Source of the DNA: Algoriphagus formosus
Lineage (GTDB): Bacteria; Bacteroidota; Bacteroidia; Cytophagales; Cyclobacteriaceae
Reading direction: 5' to 3'
Assembly (NCBI RefSeq): GCF_002807035.1
Contig: NZ_NIUC01000002.1
Location: forward strand, 1 to 64,000
Length of the DNA: 64,000 nucleotides
Numbering within the stretch: position 1 is the first letter of the stretch; each line of letters begins with the position of its first letter. This document shows positions 45,506 through 54,226 of the stretch, piece after piece. The notes beneath the pieces were generated by a model, which saw only the letters and a list, made by a program, of their open reading frames with translations, was not told where the DNA came from and did not search any database. Position numbers and translations under genes: made by a program.

Positions 45506-46531
45506 TCAAAATTCTTTACTGAAGTTTCTTTTTAGAACCAATGCTATCACAACGGGAGCTCCTACCAATGAGGTGACCGCATTGATCGGAAGGGTCTGAG
45601 CCGAACCCGGAAGTTGTCCGATGGTATCGCAAAGCAAAAGTAGGCCTGCTCCCAGTAATGCCGACCCAGGGAACAATATCCGATGATCTGCGCTTTTCCA
45701 AACCAACCTAGCCAAATGGGGAACAGCTATTCCCACAAAGGCAATCGGACCACAGAATGCGGTGATACTCCCTGCCAAAATACCGGTGCTTATTATCACC
45801 AACCAGCGTAATCGAACTGGATTGATTCCCATGCTTTCCGCATAGGTCTCTCCAAGAAGTAAAGCATTAAATGAGCGAGTCGCCAACAGCAAAGGAAAAG
45901 CACCAATTGCCAGCAACAATCCTAAAAGCCCAACTTGATTCCACCCAAGTCCACCCAGACTTCCCATCGACCAAATGGTATAAAGCTTCAGTGCCTCTGC
46001 TTCAGAAAAGAAGGCCAATACCGAAATGATAGCCGAAACGGCAGCTCCAAACATAATTCCCACGATCAAAAGTGTCATGCTATCCCTGACTCGCCAAGCC
46101 ACCAAACTCACCAAAGCCAATACTGAAACTGCACCAAGGATCCCTGCTATGGCAGTGGCCCAAGAGGAAATCACCATTCCGGAAAAGCCCAAAAAGGAAC
46201 CCGCCAAAAGAAGTATAGCAACTCCAAAACCTCCTCCAGAACTAATTCCAAGCACGTAAGGACCTGCCAATGGATTTCGAAAAAAGGTTTGCATCTGAAG
46301 ACCACTTAGACTGAGTGCGATTCCAGCCATGACTGCTACCAGAGATTTCGGAAATCGATAATTCAGGATAATCTCACGATGAGATGATTTTTCCCATTCT
46401 CCAGTGAATAGGCCTGAAAGTATGGTGTCGACAGGAATGGAGACTGAGCCCAAGGCCAAGTTGATCAAAAACAGAAAAACTAGAGCTACTGCAGCTAAAA
46501 TAAAAAAGAAGGCGTTTTGGTTAGTTTTCAT
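45506..46531 (-). CDS. btuC: Cobalamin/iron-chelate ABC transporter permease (FecCD family)
   Basis: Protein of about 341 residues from ATG 46531 (MKTNQNAFFFI); an upstream ATG at 46558 would add nine residues and lengthen the overlap with btuF from 11 to 38 nt. About ten membrane helices with FecCD family motifs: NPLAGPYVLGISSGGGFGVA (about 85-105), GAAVSAIISVLAFFSE and CGPIAFVGIAVPHLAR near residue 260. It forms the inner membrane channel of a BtuCDF-type importer with the flanking genes. Confidence 0.86.
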   Translation of the reverse strand: MKTNQNAFFFILAAVALVFLFLINLALGSVSIPVDTILSGLFTGEWEKSSHREIILNYRFPKSLVAVMAGIALSLSGLQMQTFFRNPLAGPYVLGISSGGGFGVAILLLAGSFLGFSGMVISSWATAIAGILGAVSVLALVSLVAWRVRDSMTLLIVGIMFGAAVSAIISVLAFFSEAEALKLYTIWSMGSLGGLGWNQVGLLGLLLAIGAFPLLLATRSFNALLLGETYAESMGINPVRLRWLVIISTGILAGSITAFCGPIAFVGIAVPHLARLVWKSADHRILFPGSALLGAGLLLLCDTIGQLPGSAQTLPINAVTSLVGAPVVIALVLKRNFSKEF

Positions 46532-47657
46532 CGAGTTGACGATAAAAATACAAATCATAGTCCGACAAAAGCTGTGGATGGAGGATTTTGATCAAATCCT
46601 TCAAAACCAAATCAGGTCGAACATAACCCAACTCAAAATATTCCAAACCTCCTTTTGGCCCCTTCTTTTTGGTGTAGGTGTAGATGGAACCACTCTGGAA
46701 TGCTTGAAAGGAACGATACCTCGGCTCAGCATCTCCCATTTGCTCTACACTTTCATAGTCGGCTGAGCCTATCCAAATTGGGGCCTCCATCGCATGATCG
46801 AGTACATATTCATAACTCAGCTGTATACTCCCACTTCCATCTTGATCCGAAAAAACATAATCCCCACCTGCATTTTGGAGGATTTTTGCACCCCAACTAT
46901 CTGCTCCAGGTACGTACCAGACATCTTCATAAAGCACTCCTGACAAGACTTCTGGCTTTTCCAGATTAGGTTGGTTTTTGATTAGGCTCTCAGCTTCTTG
47001 GTAGGCTTTCTCGATTTCTTCAAAGACCCCGACAGCCTCCTCATATTTACCCAATAAAATTCCTGTAAACTTGATCCACTCTGCTCTGCCCAGTGGATGC
47101 TGCTCCACGTATTCTCCATTAATCAGTGCAGGAACGCCTGATTGCCCCAACAAATCCAATTGCCGCAAATCCTCACCAAGGGTAGAAATCATAACCCAAT
47201 CAGGCTGTAAATCAATCATCATTTCAAGATTGGCAGATGGTCCTGAGCCTAAATCGGCCATCTTTCCTGATTCGATTTGTCCCCAAACCTTTTGGGAAGA
47301 AATCAGATCAAAATTTGGAAAGCCAATCAATTTATCCGTGTCACCTAGCAAATCCAAATGTGGGATTTGAGTGGTAGAAGTTAAAATCACCCGATCTACA
47401 GGCAGCTTCACTACTGCATCAACTTCAACCTCAGGCTTCTCAACCTCTTCATTCAAAATCAGGTAGCGATAGGATTTATCAGCTCCTGTCCAAGGCTGAT
47501 TGACTTCTAAAATCCAAAAACCTTCCCCCTTCTTAACTTCAAAGCCTTTGGCATAGGTCAAGGAGACAGTTTCTAAGCCAATTATCTCAGTTTTTGGGGA
47601 CTGACAACTGATAAAAACTATGACTAAAAAGAAGAAAATTTGGTGAATCGGTCTCAA
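46521..47657 (-). CDS. btuF: Cobalamin/iron-chelate ABC transporter substrate-binding lipoprotein
   Basis: Protein of about 378 residues from TTG 47657, which gives a normal lipoprotein signal (MRPIHQIFFFLVIVFIS-C18). The frame is open to a TTG at 47720, but that adds 21 residues and runs into the promoter. A two-lobed TroA/BtuF-like binding fold is suggested by RVILTSTTQIPHLDLLGDTDKLIG and LDLLGQSGVPALI. It captures the ligand in the periplasm for BtuCD. It overlaps the permease by 11 nt and is divergent from the riboswitch-btuB unit. Confidence 0.83.
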   Translation of the reverse strand: MRPIHQIFFFLVIVFISCQSPKTEIIGLETVSLTYAKGFEVKKGEGFWILEVNQPWTGADKSYRYLILNEEVEKPEVEVDAVVKLPVDRVILTSTTQIPHLDLLGDTDKLIGFPNFDLISSQKVWGQIESGKMADLGSGPSANLEMMIDLQPDWVMISTLGEDLRQLDLLGQSGVPALINGEYVEQHPLGRAEWIKFTGILLGKYEEAVGVFEEIEKAYQEAESLIKNQPNLEKPEVLSGVLYEDVWYVPGADSWGAKILQNAGGDYVFSDQDGSGSIQLSYEYVLDHAMEAPIWIGSADYESVEQMGDAEPRYRSFQAFQSGSIYTYTKKKGPKGGLEYFELGYVRPDLVLKDLIKILHPQLLSDYDLYFYRQLDEN

Positions 47658-47677
47658 ATTCGTGTCATTAATCGATT

Positions 47678-47708
47678 CAAAGTAAGTGTATTGCCTTTCA
47701 TAGAACAA
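47678..47708 (-). promoter_or_regulatory. Promoter of btuFCD
   Basis: Minus-strand TTG (47706..47708), 20-nt spacer, TTACTTTG (47678..47685), one mismatch from TAnnTTTG. Initiation would fall about 12-15 nt before the TTG start at 47657. No riboswitch is seen on this strand. Confidence 0.5.
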
Positions 47709-47750
47709 AATTTTTTTCAACTACTTCTTTTCACCCGGCAAAAAGTCCCT

Positions 47751-47758
47751 TATGTTTG
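47751..47758 (+). promoter_or_regulatory. -7 element of the btuB transcript
   Basis: TATGTTTG fits TAnnTTTG exactly and would start transcription about 6-8 nt later, right at the 5' end of the riboswitch. The -33 region (TTTTC 20 nt upstream) is weak. Confidence 0.5.
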
Positions 47759-47763
47759 TGAAA

Positions 47764-47944
47764 GAATAAGGTTCCTGATTTTCAGCGAAAATCCAGGATT
47801 AAAAGGGAATCCGGTGAAATACCGGAGCTGTCCCCGCAACTGTAAGTTCTGAAGAAGCTTTTGCGAACCACGCCATTGAGTCGAATGCTGATGACTTGAG
47901 AAGGCCGCAAAAGTAGAACGAGCCAGGAGACCTGCCTAATTCTG
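47764..47944 (+). ncRNA. Cobalamin riboswitch
   Basis: Contains the conserved core AAAGGGAATCCGGTGAAA...CCGGAGCTGTCCCCGCAACTGTAA (47803..47845) and the B12-box GAGCCAGGAGACCTGCC (47921..47937). The ends GAATAAGG and CCTAATTC can form the closing P1 stem with one mismatch. The aptamer binds adenosyl- or methylcobalamin and lowers expression when B12 is plentiful. The 134 nt between it and the btuB ATG hold the expression platform; several hairpins are possible (for example AAAGG/CCTTT near 47995..48015) and I cannot tell whether control is by termination or translation. Confidence 0.93.
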
Positions 47945-48078
47945 ACAAGATTCTGTGCTTTCGGAGGAAAAGCGAAGAAGACATGCATTCAAAGGTCCCT
48001 CTGGATCCTTTGCAAAATTCATATCTTCCCATTTCTCTTCAAGCCCGAATCGATTGAACCATTTTCATTCGATCAGGC

Positions 48079-49917
48079 ATGATTTTATTTGTATGGGTAC
48101 TTAGTCTGTTCGGCTTTCAAGCCGAGCAGCAGGATACGGTACGACTTCAGGAAATTGAGGTGAGTGCGCCTGTTTTTGAAACATTTGGGCTTGGAAAAAA
48201 GCAGCTCAACTGGGACAAAGCCGCGCTTGAAAACTATCAATCAAGAAGCCTTAGCGAACTATTGCAGGAAAAAAGCCCTCTTTTTATCCGTCAATACGGG
48301 CCTAGTATGCTTGCTTCACCCAATTTTCGCGGAACTTCCGCTGGGCATACTGCGATTTTTTGGAATGGGATCCCAATCAATGGCCCATCTTTAGGTCAAA
48401 GCGATCTTTCAATCATCCCATTGGCAGCGCCGGACCGAATTGACTTGATCTTTGGATCAGATGGTGCGCTTTTGGGAAATGAAGCATTGGGAGGTTCCAT
48501 TCTCCTGCAAAGTCAAGCCAATTTTAAAGAAAGTCCAACTGCTTCAATCAGCCAGGAAGTCGGTAGTTTTGGACAAAGTGCCACTGCATTTCAAGCTGGA
48601 TTTTCTGAAGAAAAATTAGCTTTTCAGACAAAGATTTATTCCCAAAAGGCTGAAAACGATTACACTTTTCGAGACCTATCTTTACCAGGGACACCCGAAA
48701 AAACCCAGACGCATTCCGCCTTTTCCCAGAAAGGAATCCAACAGGATATTGCTTGGAAAATCAATCCCAGCCAGAGATTAAGTACTTCCTTTTGGTACCA
48801 TTTAGCTGATCGGGAAATCCAACCCCCTATGGGGTCTGACACTCAAGATACCCAAGAAGACCAAAGCTTTCGACTTTCCCTAGAGTATCTGAAATTCTGG
48901 GACAAAAGCAGATTAGAAGTACGCTCAGGCTGGGTCAGAGATGATCAACTCTTCAATCAGTCACTCAATCAAACCTCAAGCTTCTTTCTGAGTGGAGATT
49001 GGGAAGGAGACATCGGGAAGGATTGGAAAATCAGGCTAGGAACCCGAGGAACTCACATTCAGGGAAATCTATCCACCTATTCTGCTACAGACCAAAGATT
49101 GGAGACCTATCAATTCATCAGGTTTTCCGGGCTGAAAAACATCAACCTCTCCTTGAACCTTCGTCAATTATTGGTGGAACAAAAATGGCAGCCTTTGCTT
49201 CCCTCTTTGGGTATGGATTGGATTTTAAGCCCAACTTTCTCACTAAAAGCCTCTATTGCCAGGGGGCTTAAAGTACCTACACTCAATGACCGCTTCTGGG
49301 AACCCGGCGGTAATCCAGAATTACTTCCTGAAGAAAGCTGGCAAGGAGAAACTGGTCTGATATGGAAAAAAGGCTCTTTCCATTCAGAACTTACATTTTT
49401 TGCCATGGATGTAGAAAACTGGATCATCTGGATGCCAAAGGGAGCCATATGGTCTCCTGATAATATTCGAAGGGTAAGAAATACCGGAATTGAATGGGCA
49501 GGTGGAACTGAATTCGCTATGGGTTCGACTAGACTTAAAATCGATTTGGCCTACAATTATACCCAAGCCATCAATCAATCGAATTCAGAAGAATCTCCAA
49601 CGTTTTGGAACAGACAGCTCCCCTACACGCCCGTACATCAGGCGCAAGGTGGTGTAGAATTGATTCGGGACGGATACTCATTCCGTCTGAGCTCCCAATA
49701 TGTCGGGCAAAGGGCAACAACCCTTGACCATTCCAGAATCATGGATGCATACTCGCTTTCCCAACTGCATTTGAATTATAAAAAGCTCTGGCTTGGCCCT
49801 GTACAAGTGCCTATTTCTCTGAGAATCGAAAATCTATTCAACAAATCCTATCAAGTGCTCTACCTGCGACCGATGCCGGGTAGATCCATTCATTTTAACT
49901 TCAAAATCCAACTATGA
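48079..49917 (+). CDS. btuB: TonB-dependent vitamin B12 receptor
   Basis: Protein of 612 residues with signal peptide (MILFVWVLSLFGFQA). It has a TonB-dependent plug domain (about 20-140: VRLQEIEVSAP, SPNFRGTSAGHTAIFWNGIPINGP, FGSDGALLGNEALGGSI) and a 22-strand-type barrel ending in LRPMPGRSIHFNFKIQL. It imports cobalamin across the outer membrane using TonB energy. The cobalamin riboswitch directly upstream is strong support. The stop overlaps the start of the BtuG-like lipoprotein by 4 nt. Confidence 0.93.
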   Translation: MILFVWVLSLFGFQAEQQDTVRLQEIEVSAPVFETFGLGKKQLNWDKAALENYQSRSLSELLQEKSPLFIRQYGPSMLASPNFRGTSAGHTAIFWNGIPINGPSLGQSDLSIIPLAAPDRIDLIFGSDGALLGNEALGGSILLQSQANFKESPTASISQEVGSFGQSATAFQAGFSEEKLAFQTKIYSQKAENDYTFRDLSLPGTPEKTQTHSAFSQKGIQQDIAWKINPSQRLSTSFWYHLADREIQPPMGSDTQDTQEDQSFRLSLEYLKFWDKSRLEVRSGWVRDDQLFNQSLNQTSSFFLSGDWEGDIGKDWKIRLGTRGTHIQGNLSTYSATDQRLETYQFIRFSGLKNINLSLNLRQLLVEQKWQPLLPSLGMDWILSPTFSLKASIARGLKVPTLNDRFWEPGGNPELLPEESWQGETGLIWKKGSFHSELTFFAMDVENWIIWMPKGAIWSPDNIRRVRNTGIEWAGGTEFAMGSTRLKIDLAYNYTQAINQSNSEESPTFWNRQLPYTPVHQAQGGVELIRDGYSFRLSSQYVGQRATTLDHSRIMDAYSLSQLHLNYKKLWLGPVQVPISLRIENLFNKSYQVLYLRPMPGRSIHFNFKIQL

Positions 49918-50966
49918 AAAAGAATCTATTTAAATCATTTTTGATCAGCTTTTTAGCAGTATCACTTTTCGCTTGCTCTGAATCAGAGCCAGAAAGACCT
50001 CTTGGCGAATACGAACAAGGCATACTCATTATGAATGAGGGAGCCTTTGGTGCCAACGATGGGGAAGTTTTCCATTTGAATACTAACACCGACGAACTAA
50101 AGAGTAATATTTTTGAACTGGAAAATGGCCGTCCATTCGCAGGTCTTTTGCAGGATATGATTTTAGAAGAAGATCGCCTCTATCTAGTAGCGAATACCGG
50201 AAAAGTAGAAATTGTAGATGCGCGGGATTTCAAAAGTATAGGTTCAGTGACTGAAGATTTGGACGTACCCCGGTCTTTAGTAGCGAATAGCGGCAAACTC
50301 TTCATTTCTGATTATGGGCCTTATGAGTCTGATTTCAGTACCCCTAACTCTTACATTGCCGTGGTACAAAGCCTTGAAGGAGGGACTGTTTCGAAGAAAA
50401 TTCCTGTTTCCAGAAAACCAGAGGATATGATTAATGCCGGCAGGTATATTTTAGTGGCTGGCTCCGAGGAGGGTAAAGTAGAAGTCATTGATGCTCGGAC
50501 CGAAGAGGTTCACAAAACTATCGAAGTGGATGGCAGTCCAAAGAAGTTTTTTGAAGCAGATGGATCAGTTTTCCTTTATTCCACTTCCCCGGAAGAAGTC
50601 ATTTTCTACAGTTTCCATTTAGATAATTTCACTTTAAGGACTACCAATTATTACCCAATTGTCAATGCGACGGGAAAAATTGCGATTTCCCCCGAAGGTG
50701 TCGCATACATGCTGACTAGTTCAGGATGGCCTGATTACCAAGACGGAGTAGCTAAACTTGCTCTTTTTGATTCGGAAATAGATCTGGATTGGTACAACGG
50801 TTCGGGTTTTTATGGTATTTCCTACGATCCCTTACTGCGTGAGATTTACCTCACCAATTCAAATGGATTTCAAGGAAATGGAACAGTGACTGTTTTGGAT
50901 GAACAGGCTATAGAAAGAAGAACTTACGAAGTGGGTAGAGGACCATCGGGCTTCCTTTTTAGATAA
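49914..50966 (+). CDS. BtuG-like surface lipoprotein (YncE/beta-propeller)
   Basis: Protein of 350 residues with a lipobox (SLFA-C21). The rest is a WD40/YVTN-like beta-propeller with repeating blades (GKVEIVDARDFKSIG, GKVEVIDARTEEVHKTI, VTVLDEQAIERRTYEV). In Bacteroides a propeller lipoprotein of this kind, BtuG, sits on BtuB and captures B12 with very high affinity. Coupling to btuB by a 4-nt overlap behind a B12 riboswitch supports the same role here, though only by context; some members are annotated merely as DUF5074. Confidence 0.82.
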   Translation: MKKNLFKSFLISFLAVSLFACSESEPERPLGEYEQGILIMNEGAFGANDGEVFHLNTNTDELKSNIFELENGRPFAGLLQDMILEEDRLYLVANTGKVEIVDARDFKSIGSVTEDLDVPRSLVANSGKLFISDYGPYESDFSTPNSYIAVVQSLEGGTVSKKIPVSRKPEDMINAGRYILVAGSEEGKVEVIDARTEEVHKTIEVDGSPKKFFEADGSVFLYSTSPEEVIFYSFHLDNFTLRTTNYYPIVNATGKIAISPEGVAYMLTSSGWPDYQDGVAKLALFDSEIDLDWYNGSGFYGISYDPLLREIYLTNSNGFQGNGTVTVLDEQAIERRTYEVGRGPSGFLFR

Positions 50967-51012
50967 AAAAAAGCGTTGTCACTCCTATAGAAGCGGCAGC
51001 GCTTTTTATTTT
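50964..51012 (+). terminator. Terminator of the btuB-btuG-like transcript
   Basis: AAAGCGTTGTC/GGCAGCGCTTT hairpin (11 bp with three G-T pairs) and a T-rich tail. Confidence 0.7.
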
Positions 51013-51036
51013 AAATATCAATGATTTTTAATTTTT

Positions 51037-52032
51037 CTACTTTTTGAAGAATACCCCCGTCAGCTCTTTTGCAAAAGCGATGGGGTTGAGCGTTCCTTTT
51101 TTTACAGCTTCCTTTCCCTCCGGCAATCGCTTTTGGATCTCTGGATGTTCCAAAAAAGCTTTTCCTAAAATTGATTGGATACTTTCGTCCAACCAATTTA
51201 GGCGTTGCTTGGCCCTATTTTCATTCCATAATCCTCGCTCCACCATGTGATTTTGGTATTCGGAAATCTTCTTCCAGCAATCATTTAGCCCATCACCTGT
51301 CAAGGACGATCCGATCGTAACTGACGGATACCAGCCACTTTCTGATGGCGGAAAAAGATGCAAGGCATTCTGGTAGTGATTTTTGGCTCGTTTTGCAGCA
51401 GGAATAGTATCTCCGTCAGCCTTATTGATAAGGATTCCATCTGCCATTTCCATAATCCCCTTTTTGATTCCCTGCAGTTCATCACCAGCACCTGCCAGCA
51501 TCAGCAAAAGAAAAAAGTCCACCATACCTTTCACGGCTGTTTCCGATTGGCCCACTCCTACTGTTTCTACTAAAATCACGTCAAAGCCAGCGGCCTCACA
51601 AATCAGCATAGATTCCCGGGTTTTGGAGCTTACTCCACCCAATGTCTTGCCGGAAGGACTAGGCCGAATAAAAGCCCTTCGATCAGCCGCCAATTTTTCC
51701 ATTCGGGTTTTGTCCCCCAATATGCTACCCCCAGTTTTTTGACTCGAAGGATCTACAGCCAAGACAGCCACTTTCTTCCCCTGGTCCAATAAAATCCTGC
51801 CAAAAGCCTCGATAAATGTACTCTTTCCCACCCCCGGCACTCCGGTAATTCCTATTCGAATCGAGTTGCCAGTATAGGGTAAGATTTCTTGAACCAGTGC
51901 ACTTGCCAAATCCGAATCAGCACTCAAATTACTCTCTACCAAGGTAATTGCCTGCGCCAAAACAGCTCGATTTCCTGCCAAAATCCCCGCTTTGTATTCC
52001 TCTAAAGATTTCCGCTTTTTAATCATTGTCAT
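51037..52032 (-). CDS. meaB: MeaB/ArgK, methylmalonyl-CoA mutase chaperone GTPase
   Basis: Protein of about 331 residues from ATG 52032 (MTMIKKRKSLEEY); a further ATG at 52026 is equally possible, and one at 52071 would overlap the upstream gene by 53 nt. SIMIBI-class GTPase with P-loop GVPGVGKST, the switch region PSSQKTGGSILGDKTRM, VETVGVGQSE and NKADGD. MeaB protects mutase and helps load adenosylcobalamin. It lies 15 kb from mutAB, not in their operon. Confidence 0.94.
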   Translation of the reverse strand: MTMIKKRKSLEEYKAGILAGNRAVLAQAITLVESNLSADSDLASALVQEILPYTGNSIRIGITGVPGVGKSTFIEAFGRILLDQGKKVAVLAVDPSSQKTGGSILGDKTRMEKLAADRRAFIRPSPSGKTLGGVSSKTRESMLICEAAGFDVILVETVGVGQSETAVKGMVDFFLLLMLAGAGDELQGIKKGIMEMADGILINKADGDTIPAAKRAKNHYQNALHLFPPSESGWYPSVTIGSSLTGDGLNDCWKKISEYQNHMVERGLWNENRAKQRLNWLDESIQSILGKAFLEHPEIQKRLPEGKEAVKKGTLNPIAFAKELTGVFFKK

Positions 52033-52426
52033 TAAAGGTAAATCGGCTTTCTCCCAGAATGGACTTCTCATAGCTCGCCAATAAATACTTTTCCCACTCT
52101 TTTGGAAAATGCGGTTCCTTGGGTGTAAGTGTCAATGATTCGCTAGGAGTATCCTTGAAGAAAAAAACCTTGGTCTTACCGTATTTAGTATGTGGCTGAG
52201 CTTCGCCAAATTCCTTCATCCAGCTTGGATCTGTATCCAAGACTTTTACTGCATAAATACGCAGCACCGGACCGGTATTATTTTCATTTCGGTAAAAATC
52301 TATTTCCTCATATTTCCCTTCGAATCGCTCCATTCCGGGCTGAGAAAAGCTTTCCATCATAATGTAGATAAGGAGTGCTGTTACAGCCAGAGAAATAAAC
52401 AGAATCAATCGACGAGAGTTCTTCAA
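52019..52426 (-). CDS. Hypothetical membrane-anchored protein
   Basis: Protein of 135 residues with one N-terminal membrane helix (about 7-24, LILFISLAVTALLIYI) and a soluble remainder rich in aromatic and charged residues. No family is recognised. Its stop overlaps the probable meaB start, so the two are likely co-transcribed. It is divergent from hemJ with a 51-nt gap. Confidence 0.65.
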   Translation of the reverse strand: MKNSRRLILFISLAVTALLIYIMMESFSQPGMERFEGKYEEIDFYRNENNTGPVLRIYAVKVLDTDPSWMKEFGEAQPHTKYGKTKVFFFKDTPSESLTLTPKEPHFPKEWEKYLLASYEKSILGESRFTFNDND

Positions 52427-52477
52427 ATTATTAGGGGTTATTGGCTTTTGGCCTTAATTTAGCCCAAAATTCTGACA

Positions 52478-53014
52478 ATGGGATTCGAATACATCAAAGC
52501 CCTTCATATCATTTTTGTAGTCACTTGGTTTGCAGGGCTTTTCTACATCGTCCGCCTTTTTATCTATCAGACGGAAGCCATGGAGCGACCCGAGGCCGAG
52601 CGAGCGATTCTCAAGCCTCAACTTGACCTGATGGCCTCTCGACTATGGTATATTATCACTTGGCCATCTGCTGTTTTAACACTCATTTTTGGATTCTGGG
52701 TTTTGACCTATCGAATGGGCTACCTTCAGCTGGGATTTATGCATGCCAAACTTGGCTTTGTAGCCTTACTCTACGGATATCACATAGGCTGTCATATTCT
52801 TTTCAAAGAAATACAAAAAGGCCGAACTCGCTGGACATCCACACAGTTAAGAATCTGGAATGAGGCTTCGACCCTACTCTTATTTGCCATTGTTTTTCTC
52901 ATTGTGCTGAAAAGCACAGTCAGTATGCTTTGGGGGATTGTAAGTTTGGTTGGGTTAGGCGTCACATTGATGCTGGGAATCCGCATTTATAAAAAATTCA
53001 GAAATCGAGCATGA
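52478..53014 (+). CDS. hemJ: HemJ-type protoporphyrinogen oxidase (CopD-like)
   Basis: Protein of 178 residues with four to five membrane helices. The HemJ (UPF0093) N-terminus IKALHIIFVVTWFAGLFYIVRLF (6-28) contains the conserved histidine, and RMGYLQLGFMHAKLGFVALLYGYH holds the second conserved His/Lys region. It oxidises protoporphyrinogen IX to protoporphyrin IX in the inner membrane during haem synthesis. A single gene; the next is the SCO1 gene. Confidence 0.9.
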   Translation: MGFEYIKALHIIFVVTWFAGLFYIVRLFIYQTEAMERPEAERAILKPQLDLMASRLWYIITWPSAVLTLIFGFWVLTYRMGYLQLGFMHAKLGFVALLYGYHIGCHILFKEIQKGRTRWTSTQLRIWNEASTLLLFAIVFLIVLKSTVSMLWGIVSLVGLGVTLMLGIRIYKKFRNRA

Positions 53015-53034
53015 CGGAAGCGACACACAGAGGG

Positions 53035-53117
53035 AGGATTATAATTGCGACCTGCCTACCGCAGGCAGGGATTCCATCTGACCGCTAAAAATCAAATTAT
53101 AAACAGGTGAAAAGATT
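53035..53117 (+). repeat. Duplicated leader element, copy 1
   Basis: Upstream of the SCO1 gene, GATTATAATTGC, ATTCCATCTGACCG and CAAATTATAAACAG, then GTGAAAAGATTAA, match in order the minus-strand leader and first codons of the 147-residue gene at 55700..56143 (copy 2, 56131..56198). A CCTGCCTACCGCAGGCAGG palindrome (53051..53069) interrupts this copy. The GTGAAAAG here is out of frame with SCO1 and looks like a fossil of the other gene's ATGAAAAG start. Confidence 0.7.
53051..53069. repeat. REP-like palindrome, copy 1
   Basis: CCTGCC-TACCGCA-GGCAGG, a GC-rich palindrome in AT-rich surroundings. It is closely related to 56219..56237: both contain CCGCAGGCAGG in the same orientation relative to the leader element. 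Confidence 0.55.
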
Positions 53118-53123
53118 AAAAAC

Positions 53124-53780
53124 ATGCATAAAGTCAAAATTCTCTTTTTTGCTTTGGGAGCCATCCTCTTCTGGCAGTGTGAAAGCCCTCAATCAGGGTC
53201 TGATGGAGGAGGAAGCTTACCGATTTTAGGAAATCGCCATGTGGATCAAATTGAGCGGGATGGAAAAATGGTTGAAGATACCGTATATCATGAAATCGCT
53301 GATTTCGAATTCGTCAACCAACTGGGTGATACCATTTCCAATGCGGATGTTGAGGGGAGAATTTATGTGGCAGATTTCTTCTTTACTACTTGCCCCACCA
53401 TCTGTCCGATCATGAAAAAGGAGATGCTGAGGGTTTATGAAGCTTATAAGGACAACCCAAATTTCCTCATTTTAAGCCACTCCATAGACCCTACACATGA
53501 TACCCAGGAAGTATTGAAAGTCTACGCCGAAAAGTTAGGGGTGAACGATGCCAAAACTTGGAATTTCCTAACCGGAGATGCTGAAAAGATCTATGAGATT
53601 GGTCAAACAAGCTACCTCACCACTGCTATGGAAGATCAAAATGAACCCGGTGGTTTTCTACACAGTGGAGCTTTTGTGCTTGTAGATGGCGATGGTCACA
53701 TCAGAGGAGTGTATGATGGAACCAAATCTGATCAGGTAGATCGCTTGATCCGCGATATTCCAAAATTACTCGAGCAATGA
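53124..53780 (+). CDS. SCO1/SenC copper chaperone lipoprotein
   Basis: Protein of 218 residues with a lipoprotein signal (FWQ-C19). Thioredoxin-like fold with the SCO copper site C90-PTI-C94 and the distal histidine H180 (GFLHSGAF). It delivers copper to the CuA site of cytochrome oxidase or handles redox of it. The stop overlaps the start of the downstream cytochrome c by 4 nt. Its upstream region carries the duplicated leader element. Confidence 0.93.
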   Translation: MHKVKILFFALGAILFWQCESPQSGSDGGGSLPILGNRHVDQIERDGKMVEDTVYHEIADFEFVNQLGDTISNADVEGRIYVADFFFTTCPTICPIMKKEMLRVYEAYKDNPNFLILSHSIDPTHDTQEVLKVYAEKLGVNDAKTWNFLTGDAEKIYEIGQTSYLTTAMEDQNEPGGFLHSGAFVLVDGDGHIRGVYDGTKSDQVDRLIRDIPKLLEQ

Positions 53781-54226
53781 GAAAATCTATCTTTGCTTTT
53801 CTGCTTTTGGCAGGAATCGCGTGCAGTCCAAAAAGCACCCAAGAGGAGAATTATCTGTCAGAAATCTCCGATCCAGATGTCATGAAATATGCCATACATG
53901 GCAAGACACTCTATGAAAACTACTGCGCAAATTGCCATCAGGCTGACGGCAAAGGACTTGGAAAACTCATCCCTCCTCTAAAGGATGCAGACTACTTTCG
54001 AGCTAGTATTCCGCGGGCAGTTTGGATCATGAAAAATGGGCAAAAGGGCGAAATAATGGTCAACGGACAAGTCTACGATCAGCCTATGCCTGCCAATCCA
54101 AACTTAAAACCACTGGATATCGCTCAGATTTCCACGTACTTGTACAATATTTGGGGCATGAATGAAGGTGTAATTACTTCGGCTGAAGTAGAGAAGTATC
54201 TCCAAGAAGCACCAGAGAATTATTGA
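53777..54226 (+). CDS. Membrane-anchored cytochrome c
   Basis: Protein of 149 residues with a lipobox (LAGIA-C16). One haem c site C50-ANC53-H54 and a probable axial methionine M104 (DQPMPA). Low molecular weight class I type with the Tyr/Trp-rich C-terminal helix. It is coupled to the SCO gene, so it probably serves the same respiratory chain. Its end overlaps the convergent hypothetical by 7 nt. Confidence 0.92.
   Translation: MRKSIFAFLLLAGIACSPKSTQEENYLSEISDPDVMKYAIHGKTLYENYCANCHQADGKGLGKLIPPLKDADYFRASIPRAVWIMKNGQKGEIMVNGQVYDQPMPANPNLKPLDIAQISTYLYNIWGMNEGVITSAEVEKYLQEAPENY

Noticed and set aside
47640-47852. Short plus-strand frame over the riboswitch promoter
   Set aside because: It spans the btuFCD promoter and the cobalamin aptamer, which explain the sequence.
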